Origin: Podocnemis expansa
Taxonomy: Eukaryota > Chordata > Testudines > Podocnemididae
Assembly: GCA_007922195.1 (NCBI GenBank)
Contig: ML682232.1
Coordinates: 1,866,870 to 1,930,869, forward strand
Direction: 5' to 3'
DNA length: 64,000 bases
Made by a program: the position numbers and the translations under genes. Shown here piece after piece: positions 11,690 to 22,985 of this stretch; the stretch's first letter is position 1, and each line of letters opens with the position of its first letter. The notes beneath the pieces are model-generated. The model had not been told where the DNA came from. It was given only the letters and a program-made list of their open reading frames with translations, and did not search any database.

Positions 11690-13839
11690 TGAGGGAGACG
11701 GGATGAGTTCAACACCCTAGGGCCCACCACACAAATGCACGATCACCTGCTGACCTTAGGCACAAAAAGAGAATCTGTAGAAGGTGCTAATTTTTGGCTG
11801 GTTCAAGGATCCTTATTCAGATCCGTTCCTTCCTGGTTTATTAATCCTCATAACTGGAAATGGCTTTGCAATTACAGTATTATGCACTCCCTGTGCCAGA
11901 GTTTCAGGGGGTGCACTAAAACAGGCTGTGCTGAAACAGACTTATAAAGGCAGCTTGAACACAGCCCTGTGTGTTAAGCCATTTTTGATGCAACTTGATA
12001 TGACTTCAGCAAATTAAATATTAAAAGATGCTATAGAAAGCTGCATTAAAGGCAAGACCGTGTTGTTAGAAAAAATTAGCTAGATCCCTATTAATATTCA
12101 CTGTAGCTGTCATTTCATTTGTCATCTGAAAGTTACATGGAATGAAGGACCACATTTTTCACTGTCTTTAACCAGCCTCTGAATTTGCATGTGCAAATGT
12201 GCTCACAAAATTGTATATGCACATGACTGCGTGTGCAGGTTGGGTACCCAGCTACCTACTCTCCTCCTCTGTACCTATGCTCAGTGTGTGCATGTGCGTG
12301 AGAGAGAGAGATGTGTAAGTATCCGGCAAAAGCATTTTCAGGTGGCGTTAGGCACCTACAAAATTAGGGCCAAAATTTCAGTGGTAGGTTCCATCTGCAG
12401 TAGGCCACAAGATGTGTAAATAATAATTAGCATAATTAAAAATAAAATAGTCATTTGATTATACATGTTCTGAATTGATCTATTGCTAGTTTTCCTTTTA
12501 CTACAGACTTGTTGTATATGTGTCAATTTGAAACAATTGCAGTTTCTGTTTGCCATCAAGTGGAGGAGAAAGTCATGCTGTTTAGGAATAGCCTACCTGA
12601 AACTCTTGCATTTTGTAAGCATTCTTGCCACAGCAGAAGTCCTAATTCTCAGGATTTGGGATGAGGGTCACCAAGCACAGATGTTTTTGCAATGAAACTG
12701 TGCACCTCCATGAAAGTCACTGTAGTACAAGAAATGATAGATGGTGTTTTCATTTTGCTGCACAAAAGGGTCAAAATGGCATGGGGAGCCCATGACAGCC
12801 CAACAGAGAAATGTTAGTTCTGAAAGGAAATTTATTTCATAGCTTCAGGGGAAGTTTGGGTGCCATGAATAGATTCCCTCTGTCATTGCATAAAAATGTA
12901 TTGTTTGTAAAATGATGCTGTATGTCTGACAGTCAGTATAAGTGTGTTAGCATGGCAGTTACTTAAACAGATGTTAAATCAAATTTTGTAGCACAGTTTT
13001 ACCCTTTTGTTTAGATGCTTTTTGAGAAAGCATTCCATAAATACAAAGACCAGGCAGATAATCCAAATTGTTTCTGTAGTGAGACACCTTGAAAAATTGA
13101 TCTTCATTTGGAAAATCATTTGCATTCTTGGGTTCTTCCTCCTAATCCAGATGGCTAAATCCTTTTAACTCTATCATTTCCCTTTTGAAATATGGGTATG
13201 GAAGTATTTACTTAATTAGCTTTATTCTGTAGTGTCCTTCAGCTGGATTCACTAAATATAGAGATGGACACACAGTATTGCTCAACATTGCAAAGTAGGC
13301 TCACTATTGAATTTGTGGTGGATGTATACGTGTTAGAGATATTGGTTAATTAAGGCTCTGTTGACTCTTCTGGATATACTTTACTCCCCTTTCTTCTTCC
13401 AAAGACAGCCTCTTTCTACATAATTCCATTAAACTGATTGTGCTCTGAGGGGGTGGATTTAGGGGCAATGCTCTCATCTTACAAAGCAGGACCAATGGGC
13501 TATGTTCCTCCCACTGGGCAGCAACAAAAGAAAAGGTTTCCTAAAAGAGAAGATGAACACAAAAGATCAAAATTAGGTGTTTGTCCAGGCATTTGGTATC
13601 GCTTTCAAGTCAGCTTTTAAGAATGTGAATCAAAATCATCTTTTCTAGGAAGGCTCATATTGAAAGCTGTAACCCTAAACTAGTTAGCATGAGGGTGGCT
13701 CAGATGTTCAGAGTACGTTATTAGTATGATACTGGGACAGGGCAGATTTTCCCCTTCTCTTCTAGAAAGACGTTTAAAACAGAGTAACAGAAACATAGGA
13801 ACTGATCGATACAATAGGCAAATTACTGGTAGAAATACT
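11690..13839. other. intronic sequence, no gene seen
   Basis: AT-rich non-coding DNA. Small open frames here (for example 11735-12017 and 12483-12695) have no splice context and no protein features that can be recognised. A short GT-rich/GA stretch occurs near 12285-12312. Confidence 0.45.
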
Positions 13840-13847
13840 TTATGATG

Positions 13848-13944
13848 AAACACAAACGAATCCTGTGGCACTTAAAGACTAATGAATTTATTTATTGCAT
13901 GAGCTTTCATGGGAGAAAATCCCACTTCATTTTAACACTTTGTG
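13848..13944. mobile_element. foldback repeat half-copy C (left arm only)
   Basis: It holds cacaaacgaatcctgtggca, the tgcatgagctttcatgggag segment and aaaatcccacttcat, then stops. The flanking 8-mers ttatgatg at 13840-13847 and 13945-13952 are identical and are read as the target duplication. Confidence 0.65.
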
Positions 13945-13952
13945 TTATGATG

Positions 13953-15619
13953 CTCTACAGGAAAACTAAACCAGGATTTCTGAAATCTGCTTTGACTTTT
14001 CATACAGCTTTTGAAACTCCTTTGAAATAGATTCCTTATTTCTGCAGCCTCTCAGATGCCTACATGCTAAGGTCAGGGAATGTCTTTCCGCACCCCATCC
14101 CCCTTTGCTGATTGTGGGCAGTAGAAGAGGTGATGTTTTTACTGCAGTGGGGTGTGAGGTGGTGTTTGTCCTGAGGCCCTTCAAGGGGCTAGAACAAAGC
14201 TACAAAAGGGATATATGGAGCCTTTTCAGGTTTAGACAAATAAGCGAGATCCATCTAAAGCCGCAGAAACCTAGACTGTTAGTGGGATTAACTCTCATCT
14301 GTCACATGGTCTAATTTCTACCAAAATAAACTTTCACAATGTTGTAGAAAGAAAAATTGTATATTTCTCTTTGTTACTTGGAAAACATGAATATCACAGA
14401 CAGTCTCTGTTCCATCTTCAATTATCTTTAAACTGAAATGTAAACTATTTGGGATGTGAAATTCTGGTAATTTGTAATCTTTCAGTGTGTATCATGCCGT
14501 GAAATTTTCAGCGTTGGGTTTTAATTCTAGTTATTGAAGGAAATTCTAATTCCCTTTAAAAAAAAAAAATGAAAAGCCCCCCCTAAAGATTCACAAAATT
14601 ATACTAGTAAAAATATTTATAAGTTAATAAATTACTTGCATTTAGCCACACAATGTACATATAGAAAGAAGATTGTTTAATGTAAAATGTGATAGTGTCA
14701 TAACTTTTTTTGTTTGTGTATTTTAACTATACATTTTTATCTAGTGCAAGTACCTGGAACAGAGTATAGGCACAGTTTTAAAAACAGAAATAAATAAAAG
14801 CCAGTGCTGAGAGGACTACTGAAGGAGGATTGTGTATTTTGGAGAGAAACTACTTTCAGTATATTGTTAATGCCACTTCAGACTTTCACATTTAATTGTG
14901 GTGTTTGATGCGTTGGTCTTCCTCTCGTTTGCCTCACATATCTGAATTTGTCTTTTGCATCTGAAATGTATTTGCTTATTTTTCTAATAAGTTTCTGCTG
15001 TATTTACATTACTTTGCTTCAAAAGTGCATTTTTAAGGATAGTGTTTCTCAGTCCTCTCCTTTTCCCACCCTTCCCCCTTAATAATTCCCCTGGACCTCT
15101 GTTGCTTGGAGCAGACTTTGGCTAGCCCCAGATTCTGTGTCAAAGGCCATGACCCAGATGTCACAGCAGCCCATGCTGCTGGCCTCTTCTCTGAATAATT
15201 ATCTGGAGTTTATTGTGTTGAAGGGACAGGCTTGGGGGCAGTGCAGTCACCCTGGAAAGCCAGACCAATGAACTATCCAGCCGGACTGCTGCACAACAAT
15301 GGACCTGTAGGTTATACCAAAAAGGGAAGGAGGGGGTGGGGGTAAAGAAAGAAAGAAGGGGGGAAAAAAGACAGCACAAAAGATTAAATTAAAAAAGGGC
15401 ATTTAGATAGGCAAGATTATTCTCAGAACTTAAACCTCTCTAACATTTCTTTCCACCTTTAAAGAAGAAATAATGTTTTCAAAACCTTTTAAATTGAAAG
15501 AAAAACTCTGTTTTAAAAATTATTTTAGGATGCTGGAGCAACACTGAAATGGTTCCTTTTCCCCTCTCCAGCTTTTTCAATCACTATATTGGGCTGAAAA
15601 TTGCTTTATGCTCAGAATC
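13953..15619. other. intronic sequence, no gene seen
   Basis: AT-rich non-coding DNA. A 12-base A run lies near 14557-14568 and a purine-rich stretch at 15319-15370. No coding block or recognisable element was found. Confidence 0.45.
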
Positions 15620-15633
15620 TCAAGCACTAGAAT

Positions 15634-15786
15634 AAGCAAGGAGTCCTGTAGTATTTTTAAAGACTAACAAACTTATTTTTCACATGAGCTTTCATGGGAG
15701 AAAGTGCCACTTCATCAGACTGTTTGAACTTACAGCCTTGCTTGTTTTGCTGAACTAGACTAACATAGCTACCCCACTGAAACTTG
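15634..15786. mobile_element. foldback repeat copy D with 14-bp target duplication
   Basis: Left arm aagcaaggagtcctgtag runs into gagctttcatgggagaaagt and ccacttcatcagactg, and the right arm ends gaactagactaacatagcta then ccccactgaaacttg. The 14-mer tcaagcactagaat is repeated exactly at 15620-15633 and 15787-15800. The left arm lacks its outer 30 or so bases, so the copy is truncated at one end yet has a clean duplication. Confidence 0.85.
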
Positions 15787-15800
15787 TCAAGCACTAGAAT

Positions 15801-18347
15801 GACAGTCTTCTTAAGCAATTCTATGCAATTCTTATATCCTTTGGAGATGGGGAGAGATTCTCTCAGTTGAGAAATAGCTTTCTTTCCAAAGTGTCAGAGA
15901 ACTAAGACATTGAGAGCAGTGACGTACAGGAGCATGTCCAGTATCTGGATTTAATATGAACCAGAAATAAATGATACTAAAATGCCCTATTTTCTTTGCA
16001 TTTCTTTATCTGTTTCTGTCCATAAAGAGGATTCATTTTTTTAAATTTCAAATTCAGCTTTTGGAATGCTCTCTTGCCTCTTAAACCTTTTATCAGTAGT
16101 GAATGAAAGGCTGCTGGAGGTGGACTCGGGTGGGGGGTGGGAGTTCTTTCATGGTCCTGACCTCGGATTCTTTCTTAATTTTATCTAGCCCTGACCTGTT
16201 GGCTCTGCTCTGGCTCCTTTCAAGGCCTTTGGAGCTTCACAAACATGCAGCAGCTGAAAGAAACAATGACAGAGGTTTTAGGGGCTGTAATATTACACTC
16301 TCTTGTAACCTAGGCTAAATAGTTTGTAAACAGATGCTTTCTATGATGCATTTGCCAAAAAGCCAAAATGTTGGCTGTGTTAACATCAGCAGACACAGCT
16401 TTATAACATTTTTGATTTAGGACCATTGGTTGGCCCTGCTAGGCATTTGATGCATAAAATATGGGGGGGGGGCACACATTAAATGTTGTTTTGCACTCTG
16501 GATACATTTAGATTAAAAGAAAGTCTTGCAGACAAAGATTTACCAAAATTTCAGTAGAACACACATAGTTCCTGGTTTTATATTTGAATAAAACTGATGC
16601 AAAGGATAATGTTAAAAAGTGATCAGGCCATATAGTTTGCTGTTAGTGGTGTGTGTGTGTGTTTAAGTTTAGAGGAGTTTTAAATACATATACACACACT
16701 GTGCGTGTGTGTATGTGCGCGTGACAGTGGACACAATGCACACATGATATAACATCATTGGGAAGCTCTCACTATATAATGGAAGGTTTATATGTTTTTT
16801 ACAGAAGATTATAGAACTAAAGAACTAACCACTGCAGAGCTTCATTCTTAATGACTTTCCTGAGAGTTCTGTTTGTGTAATCATGATCATTTAAGATGGG
16901 AATGATTACATTTTAAAAATGATTTCACCAGTGGTTGAAGGTATATCAGGAGTTGCTTTTTTGGTGGTGGTTGTCCTCTGATTTCTCATACTGACCTTTT
17001 TTCCTCATTGCCTCCATTCTGTTTGGAGTATATTAATTGGAAGTGCAGGATGACACCATCTGGTAGTAACCAAGTATAGCTCCAACTTTACATGTCTTTA
17101 CCACTTGGGGAAAACAGCTACGAAACAAAGGGAATCTTTTTTTCTTCCTTAAAATGTCAATCACTGCTACTGTGATTACCTCATATTCTAGCAGAAGCTA
17201 GGATTTCAACTTACCTTTGAGAGGCCACTGATTATCAACAGAAGCTTGTTATGTTTTGGGACAATGTTGATTGATCTTGTATATTTTTCTTTATTTGCCA
17301 CGATGTTCTGGAAACGCTGGAATTAAATTAGGACATTGTGACATTATTCATCCTAATGAATTTTGTGCTCTGCTATACATGCTGTAAGTCAGTTCTGGCA
17401 CTTCAGTGGGTTTACTCCTTATTTGCAATAATAAAAAAACTATTTCTATAGGAGTATGCAGGAAAGGGCATTTCTGGTACCATTTAGAATGTCCACCTTT
17501 GGAAGTTAGTGTCTTAAGTTTGAAAACTGGGCTCTGTGTATGTAGACAGTAATATCATGTATCTTTAAAAAAAGTTTCTATTCAATCTAATTTCTTAAAG
17601 AATTGCATGAAGAAAAAAGACGATGATGATCCAGGACATAAGTATTTCTAGCTGACTATCAGCTTATGATGAGTGCTCTTTTATTGTGACACCAGTTAGC
17701 CTCACTAAAAGTAAAGTGATAACTAATAGTATTATTAAACAAACTGTTTGCTTCAGACATGGCTGGCTCTACAATAGTAACAAAATTGCCAAGAGGTCAA
17801 AGTCTCCTCAAATGCTCAGCAGTTCTCTGAATTCCTTGTGCATAAAATAATCCTATAGTCATGTTGCTCTTCTTTTCCTGGAAAGGCAATGATGTCAGGT
17901 CTATTCTGTTATGTGAAGAACTGAACAAATATAACTAACTTGGGGGTAGGGGGAGAGGAAATTTCCCTGAGTCATATTTTTGATATAGCACTCGATAGCT
18001 TTATATATAGCAGTAATGACAATACAGCATAAGTATGCTAACAGTAACTGAATGGCTTGGATATAACATACATTTGGACTCTCATGAGAGAAAGTACTGG
18101 AGATTACCTGAGTGAAAGTTTTTGCCAAGGCCTCTTATGAGAAATGGTAACTACTTTCATTATTTTTCTGTTATTCAAGTTATGATATATGCTCTTCAGT
18201 AGAAAGTACTTAAAGTGTAAGTTATATTTTGGAAACCGATTTTAAAATGTGTTCTATAGCTCCATACTTTTACTGTGAGAAACCTGTCCATCAGCTACTG
18301 TAGAGAGAGAATACTCCCTCTAGTGTTCTGTTGCTGAGAGAAACATC
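15801..18347. other. intronic sequence with a GT microsatellite, no gene seen
   Basis: Interrupted (GT)n/(CA)n runs lie near 16650-16726. The rest is AT-rich and non-coding. The frames at 16103-16318 and 17901-18128 have no splice context or domain features. Confidence 0.45.
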
Positions 18348-18357
18348 AGATTAGTAA

Positions 18358-18455
18358 ATCAATGCGATAAATAATTTTTTGTAGTCTTTAAAGGGACGGA
18401 TTCCTTGTTTGTTTTGCTGAACTAAACTGAGACAGCTACCCATTGGGAACTGGTT
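18358..18455. mobile_element. foldback repeat half-copy G (right arm only)
   Basis: Contains tagtctttaaagggacggat, ttccttgtttgttttgctga, then actaaactgagacagctacc: the right arm alone. The 10-mer agattagtaa is repeated exactly at 18348-18357 and 18456-18465. Confidence 0.75.
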
Positions 18456-19206
18456 AGATTAGTAATGGCTCATGGAGAAATTTTGCAGGATGGTGAATTG
18501 AAGGGAAGTGGATAACTAATATTTTACCAGAAGATGCTGAAACACCTACAGAGACTGCTTTTCAGCCTATTGAGAAGATTTGGTAGGTCTTGTAGCAGGA
18601 TGGATTAAATATCAATACTTTTGAGCAAAGAAAGTTAATATATATTGGGAACTTATATATGTAAGTGAAAATGTTTTAAACTAATCCACGTAATTTGTTG
18701 GTTCTTGCCAACTCTTGTACTGAAATCTAAATATCAAAGAACAATTTATGGTTGAAGTAATGTATTTTTCTTTTAATGCTGACAGTGATGGGTGGTACCA
18801 AACATATGTGGACAAGATCCTCAGCATAACTCCCCTGAGATCCTTGGAGCTATGCCAGATTATATCAAATAACCATGTGGCCCATAATGTTTTTACAGTT
18901 TATGCTCTTGTTTATGCTGTAGAAGGACAATTACAGCAAAATTTGTGAAACAGCTCTATCAAATTTATATGAATATCTCAAGAGTAGTTCAATGCTGGTC
19001 TCTTGATCAACAGTATCTCTATAATTTGGGTCGTCTTCTTCAATATATTGATTTAGACTTAAAAAGTAACAAAAAAAAATGCCTTTAAAAAAAGCTATAA
19101 GTGGCCTGATGGTCAGACTTGAAAGAACAGCGTACAGTCAGCAGCATTATTTTTAACAAAGTAAATAAAAATAAAAATCAGGAGCAAGTTAACTCAATTC
19201 AACCAG

Positions 19207-19321
19207 TTCCAAAGGGGTAGCCGTATTAGTCTGGTTCAGCAAAAACAAACAAGGAGGCGAATGGCACTTTGAAAGACTAAAAAATTTATTTATCAGGTGA
19301 ACATTTGTGAGAGAAAAATAT
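19207..19321. mobile_element. foldback repeat half-copy H (left arm only)
   Basis: Begins ttccaaaggggtagccgtat, the full outer end of the left arm, continues through cagcaaaaacaaacaagg and stops soon after the gtgagagaaaaat segment. The 13-mer tcaattcaaccag is repeated exactly at 19194-19206 and 19322-19334. Confidence 0.8.
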
Positions 19322-19431
19322 TCAATTCAACCAGATAATGAAGCAACTAAAAAACAGCAGCTATTCACCTTGTCTCCAGGAGCATGCTTTTCTCAAAACC
19401 CAGTCAAATAAATTAGACTTTCTGGAGGTAA

Positions 19432-20196
19432 ATGCTAGAGGAACCAACTAGGGGCCTTGCACCTCTCGAGCTGCTGCTCACAAACAGGGAAGAATTGATC
19501 AGGGAGGTAGAGGTAAATGGCAAACAAAGCAATAGTGACCATGACATGATTGAGTTCAGGATGCTGATGGAAGGAAGGAAGGAAAGAAGCAAAATACAAA
19601 CCCTGGACTTCAAAAAAGCAGATTTTGGCTCCCTCAGGGAACTGATGGGCAGGATCCCTTGGGAAGCTAATCTGAAGGGGAAAGGAGTCCAAGAGAGTTG
19701 GCTATATTATAAAGAAACCCTGCTAAGGGCACAGGAAGTTGCCATTCCAATTAGGAGAAAGAACAGCAAACATGTGAGGCACCCAGAATGGCTTAGCAGA
19801 GAACTCTGCTTTGAGCTTAAACATAAAAAGGAAGCTTACAGGAAGTGGAAGCTTGGTCAGATGACTAAGGAGACATATAAAGATATTGCTAGGAACTGCA
19901 GGGATAAAATCAGAAAGGCCAAAGGACAAATGGAGTTGCGGCTAGCAAGGGATGTAAAGGATAATAGGAAGGGGTTCTACAAGTATGTTAATAACAAGAA
20001 GAGGATCAGGGATGGTGTACGTTCCTTACTGAATGAGGCAGGCGTCCTCGTGACAGAGGATGAAGGGAAAGCTGAAGTGCTCAATGCTTTTTTTGCTTCA
20101 GTTTTCACAGGCAGGGTCAGCTCCCTGTCCACTACCATGGGTATGGCAGATTGGAGAGAAGAAGAGAGGCCGTTTGGTGATGGAAGGTCAGCTTAG
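19432..20196 (+). pseudogene. CR1 ORF2 part 1: endonuclease tail and linker
   Basis: A 254-residue frame. Near its start is LEEPTRG, then LLLTNREELI and NSDHDMIEF (19531-19557), the C-terminal end of the CR1 apurinic-like endonuclease including the conserved SDH. A basic linker rich in Lys and Arg follows, as expected upstream of the reverse transcriptase. The frame runs out at about 20196, because a frameshift somewhere in 20130-20190 moves the rest of ORF2 into the next frame. The first Met is only the first one available in a truncated copy. Confidence 0.85.
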
Positions 20197-21747
20197 GGAC
20201 TGCTTAAAGAAGGTGGATGTGCACAAGTCCATGGGGCCGGACAAACTACATGCAAGGGTGCTAAGGGAATTGGCCGATGAGATAGCAGCACCGCTGGCCA
20301 GTATCTTTCAAAACTCATGGAGAGCGGGGGAGGTGCTAGAGGATTGGAAAAAAGCAAATGTAGTACCTATTTTCAAGAAAGGGAAAAAGGAGGATCCGGG
20401 GAATTACAGACCTGTCAGCCTCACCTCAATCCCTGGAAAAATTATGGAGCAGGTTCTCAAAGAATCCATCCTCAAACACTTAGAGGAAAATAAAGTGATC
20501 AGGAACAGTCAGCATGGATTCACCAAGGGTAAATCATGCCTGACCAATCTCATTTCCTTCTGTGATCAAATGACCGGTTTTCTGGATGGAGGAAGAACTG
20601 TTGATGTGATATACCTTGATTTTAGCAAGGCTTTTGATACAGTTTCCCACAGCATTATCATTGGCAAATTAAGGAAGTATGGGTTGGATAGGTGGACTAT
20701 AAAGTGGATAGAAAACTGGCTAGATCAACGGTTTCAGCGTGTAGGAATCAATGGTTCCATGTCTACCTGGCAGCCAGTAACGAGTGGTGTGCCCCAGGGG
20801 TCGGTCCTGGGACTGGTTCTGTTCAACATTTTCATCAATGATCTGGATGATGGAATAGACTGCACTCTCAGTAAATTTGCAGATGACACCAAGCTGGGGG
20901 GAACAGTAGACATGTTGGAAGGCAAGGACAGGATTCAGGGAGACCTAGATAAATTGGAACAGTGGGCCAATAGAAATCTTATGAGGTTCAATAAGGACAA
21001 GTGTAAAATCCTGCATTTGGTACGGAAAAACCCCATGCACCGCTACAGGCTGGGAAACATTCAGCTAAGTAGCAGCAGTGTAGAAAAGGACCTGGGGGTC
21101 ATGGTGGATGGGAAGCTGAATATGAGTCAGCAGTGTGCTCTTGCTGCCAAAAAGGCCAATGGCATACTGGGCTGCATCAAAAGAAGTATTACCAGCAGAT
21201 CAAGGGATGTGATCATTCCCCTCTATTCTGCACTAGTGAGGTCACATCTAGAATACTGTGTTCAATTTTGGGCCCCCCACTACAAAAAGGACAGGGACAT
21301 GCTAGAGAGAGTTCAGTGGAGGGCAACCAAAATGATTAAAGGGCTGGAGCACAAACCCTATGAGGAAAGACTGAAAGCATTAGGTTTATTTAGTCTGCAG
21401 AAGAGAAGATTGAGGGGGGATTTGATAGCAACCTTCAACTACTTGAAGGGATGCTCCAAGGAGGAGGGAGCTCGGCTATTCTTGGTAGTAATGGAGAACA
21501 GAATGAGGAGCAATGGTCTTAAGTTACAGTTAGGGAGGTTGAGGCTGGATATTAGAAAAAACTTTACTAGGCAAAACCTTGGAATGAGCTGCCTAGGGAG
21601 GTGGTGGAATCTCCATCTTTGGAGGTGTTTAAGTCCCAGCTGGACGAAACCATGACTGGGATGGTTTAGTGGGAGTGGTCCTGCCTCTGGCAGGGGGTTG
21701 GACTAGATGACCTATGAGGTCCCTTCCAACCCTATGATTCTATGAGT
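19433..21747 (+). mobile_element. CR1-type LINE, 5'-truncated
   Basis: A chicken-repeat-1-like retrotransposon inserted in the PRTG intron in the gene's orientation. It keeps the end of the endonuclease domain, the complete reverse transcriptase and a CR1-style 3' end: an actagatgacctatgaggtc segment followed by a short ccctatgattctatgag tail rather than poly-A. The 5' region, with ORF1 and most of the endonuclease, is absent, as is usual for CR1. The exact 5' end and target duplication could not be fixed. Confidence 0.93.
20060..21655 (+). pseudogene. CR1 ORF2 part 2: reverse transcriptase
   Basis: Uninterrupted frame covering the CR1 reverse transcriptase, which in the family copies the element RNA into DNA at a nicked target. 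Clear family blocks are [45 protein letters not shown] (first catalytic Asp region near 20612-20640), [10 protein letters not shown] and [10 protein letters not shown], with the catalytic ADD at 20879-20887. The first 40 or so residues are out-of-frame sequence before the frameshift, so true homology starts near 20180. The C-terminal end diverges in the last few residues. The catalytic core appears intact, but the element cannot be autonomous without its 5' half. Confidence 0.92.
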
Positions 21748-22474
21748 TAAACTAAACTATTTAAAATTATATCAAGCTATTCAAATATATCACATGGTTG
21801 TATTGTATTATATAAAAATTCAGTTAAGATATTTAATTTTGTGTGAAGTTTAAGTGAATCCCTGAGCCCATTTGTTGCTAAATATCAACAATCATTTGTG
21901 GCAAAGATGTGTTATTTCTGTATCTGAGACAAGGATGAGCGACAGCCTCTGTGGGTTTTGCCTTGACTTCTGAAGCTCTGAAGCCCCCTATTGCTGTCTA
22001 ATATACATGGATGGCATATGTTAAACTCCAGACTGTCAGATCTCCAGGTGGGCTTGCTGTCACCAATCTTTTATTAGTGATTTATGTATAAACTATTCAG
22101 GATACCTCTACTGGATAAAGATAAGGAAGCCCTTTAAGTTTGTTTTCTCTCTAAGGATCTGCCTGGCTTTAGGGAAAGACTGTTGGATCCAAATGATGAA
22201 CTGTGAGATAGAAGTATTTATGCCAAGTCCATATTGGGGTTGCCACATAGGAGTGAATCATATCTCAAGCCAGTAAATCAACCCAAAAAACAATGCCTTT
22301 CATATTCTAAATACAGACTGTTTTGAGAACAAAAAGTATCTTCTTTCTCCTTCATAAAATGGATTGTGTGATTTCCCCCCCCCCCCAAATTATCTGAGCT
22401 GGACACAGGTCTGTAGGCATTGGTGACTTTGTTTTGCATATGGTAAAGCCTTGACAAATACATCTTTATGAAAT

Positions 22475-22969
22475 TTCCAGAGGAGTAGCCGTGTTAGTCT
22501 TCATACAGCAAAAACAACAAGAGTCCTATGACACCTTATAGACCAGGATTGTCCAACATCTGGCCCACCAAGGGCTTTTATCTGGCCCACTGAGTGCTGC
22601 TGCAAGAACCTGGGACCTGGGGCTGGCCAAGGCTATTTGGAATACCCTTTATCGGTACGTCAGGTGTGTGGGCAGACCTTTGACAATTTTGTGCAAGCAA
22701 AAGCAATGCCAAATATCACACTAATCATTATTTTGTTAACGTTTATTAATAAAGACTAATTTATATGTCTTATCTATCAAAAATTTTCTCACTGGCCCCC
22801 CCCCAACTGAGAAAGAAATTGCAGTGTGGCCCCTCACCCAAAAAGGTTGGACACCCCTATTATAGACTAATAGATTTCTTCCAGCATAAGCTTTTGTGGG
22901 TTCCAACCCATGAAAGCTTATGCCTGAAAAAATCTGTTAGTCTATAAGGCGCCACAGGACTCTAGTTGT
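22475..22969. mobile_element. foldback repeat copy I, 16-bp target duplication, split by a hAT element
   Basis: The left piece starts ttccagaggagtagccgtgt, and the right piece contains cagcataagcttttgtgggt, caacccatgaaagcttatgc and ggcgccacaggactctagtt. The 16-mer tacatctttatgaaat is repeated exactly at 22459-22474 and 22970-22985, the longest duplication in the window. This copy belongs to a variant subfamily with a gtgggttccaaccca centre. Its right arm is cut short. Confidence 0.85.
22544..22859. mobile_element. hAT-type non-autonomous element nested in copy I
   Basis: Starts caggattgtccaac, and the reverse complement of its end is taggggtgtccaac. The 8-mer ttatagac is exactly duplicated at 22536-22543 and 22860-22867, the hallmark of hAT transposition. 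It carries no coding capacity. Because it interrupts the foldback repeat, it inserted later. Confidence 0.88.
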
Positions 22970-22985
22970 TACATCTTTATGAAAT

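Noticed and set aside
13438..13620. Weak resemblance between 13445-13520 and 15225-15310
   Set aside because: Only scattered words (ggggcaatg/ggggcagtg, accaatg) agree. It is too weak to call a repeat.
18748..18948. Open frame of 66 codons with ordinary amino-acid composition
   Set aside because: No acceptor/donor pair, no FN3 or other domain pattern, and not related to the missing PRTG exons.
22875..22935. Hammerhead core in foldback copy I
   Set aside because: This variant keeps the stem and GAAA-like segment but has no CTGATGA on either strand, so it cannot be a hammerhead.
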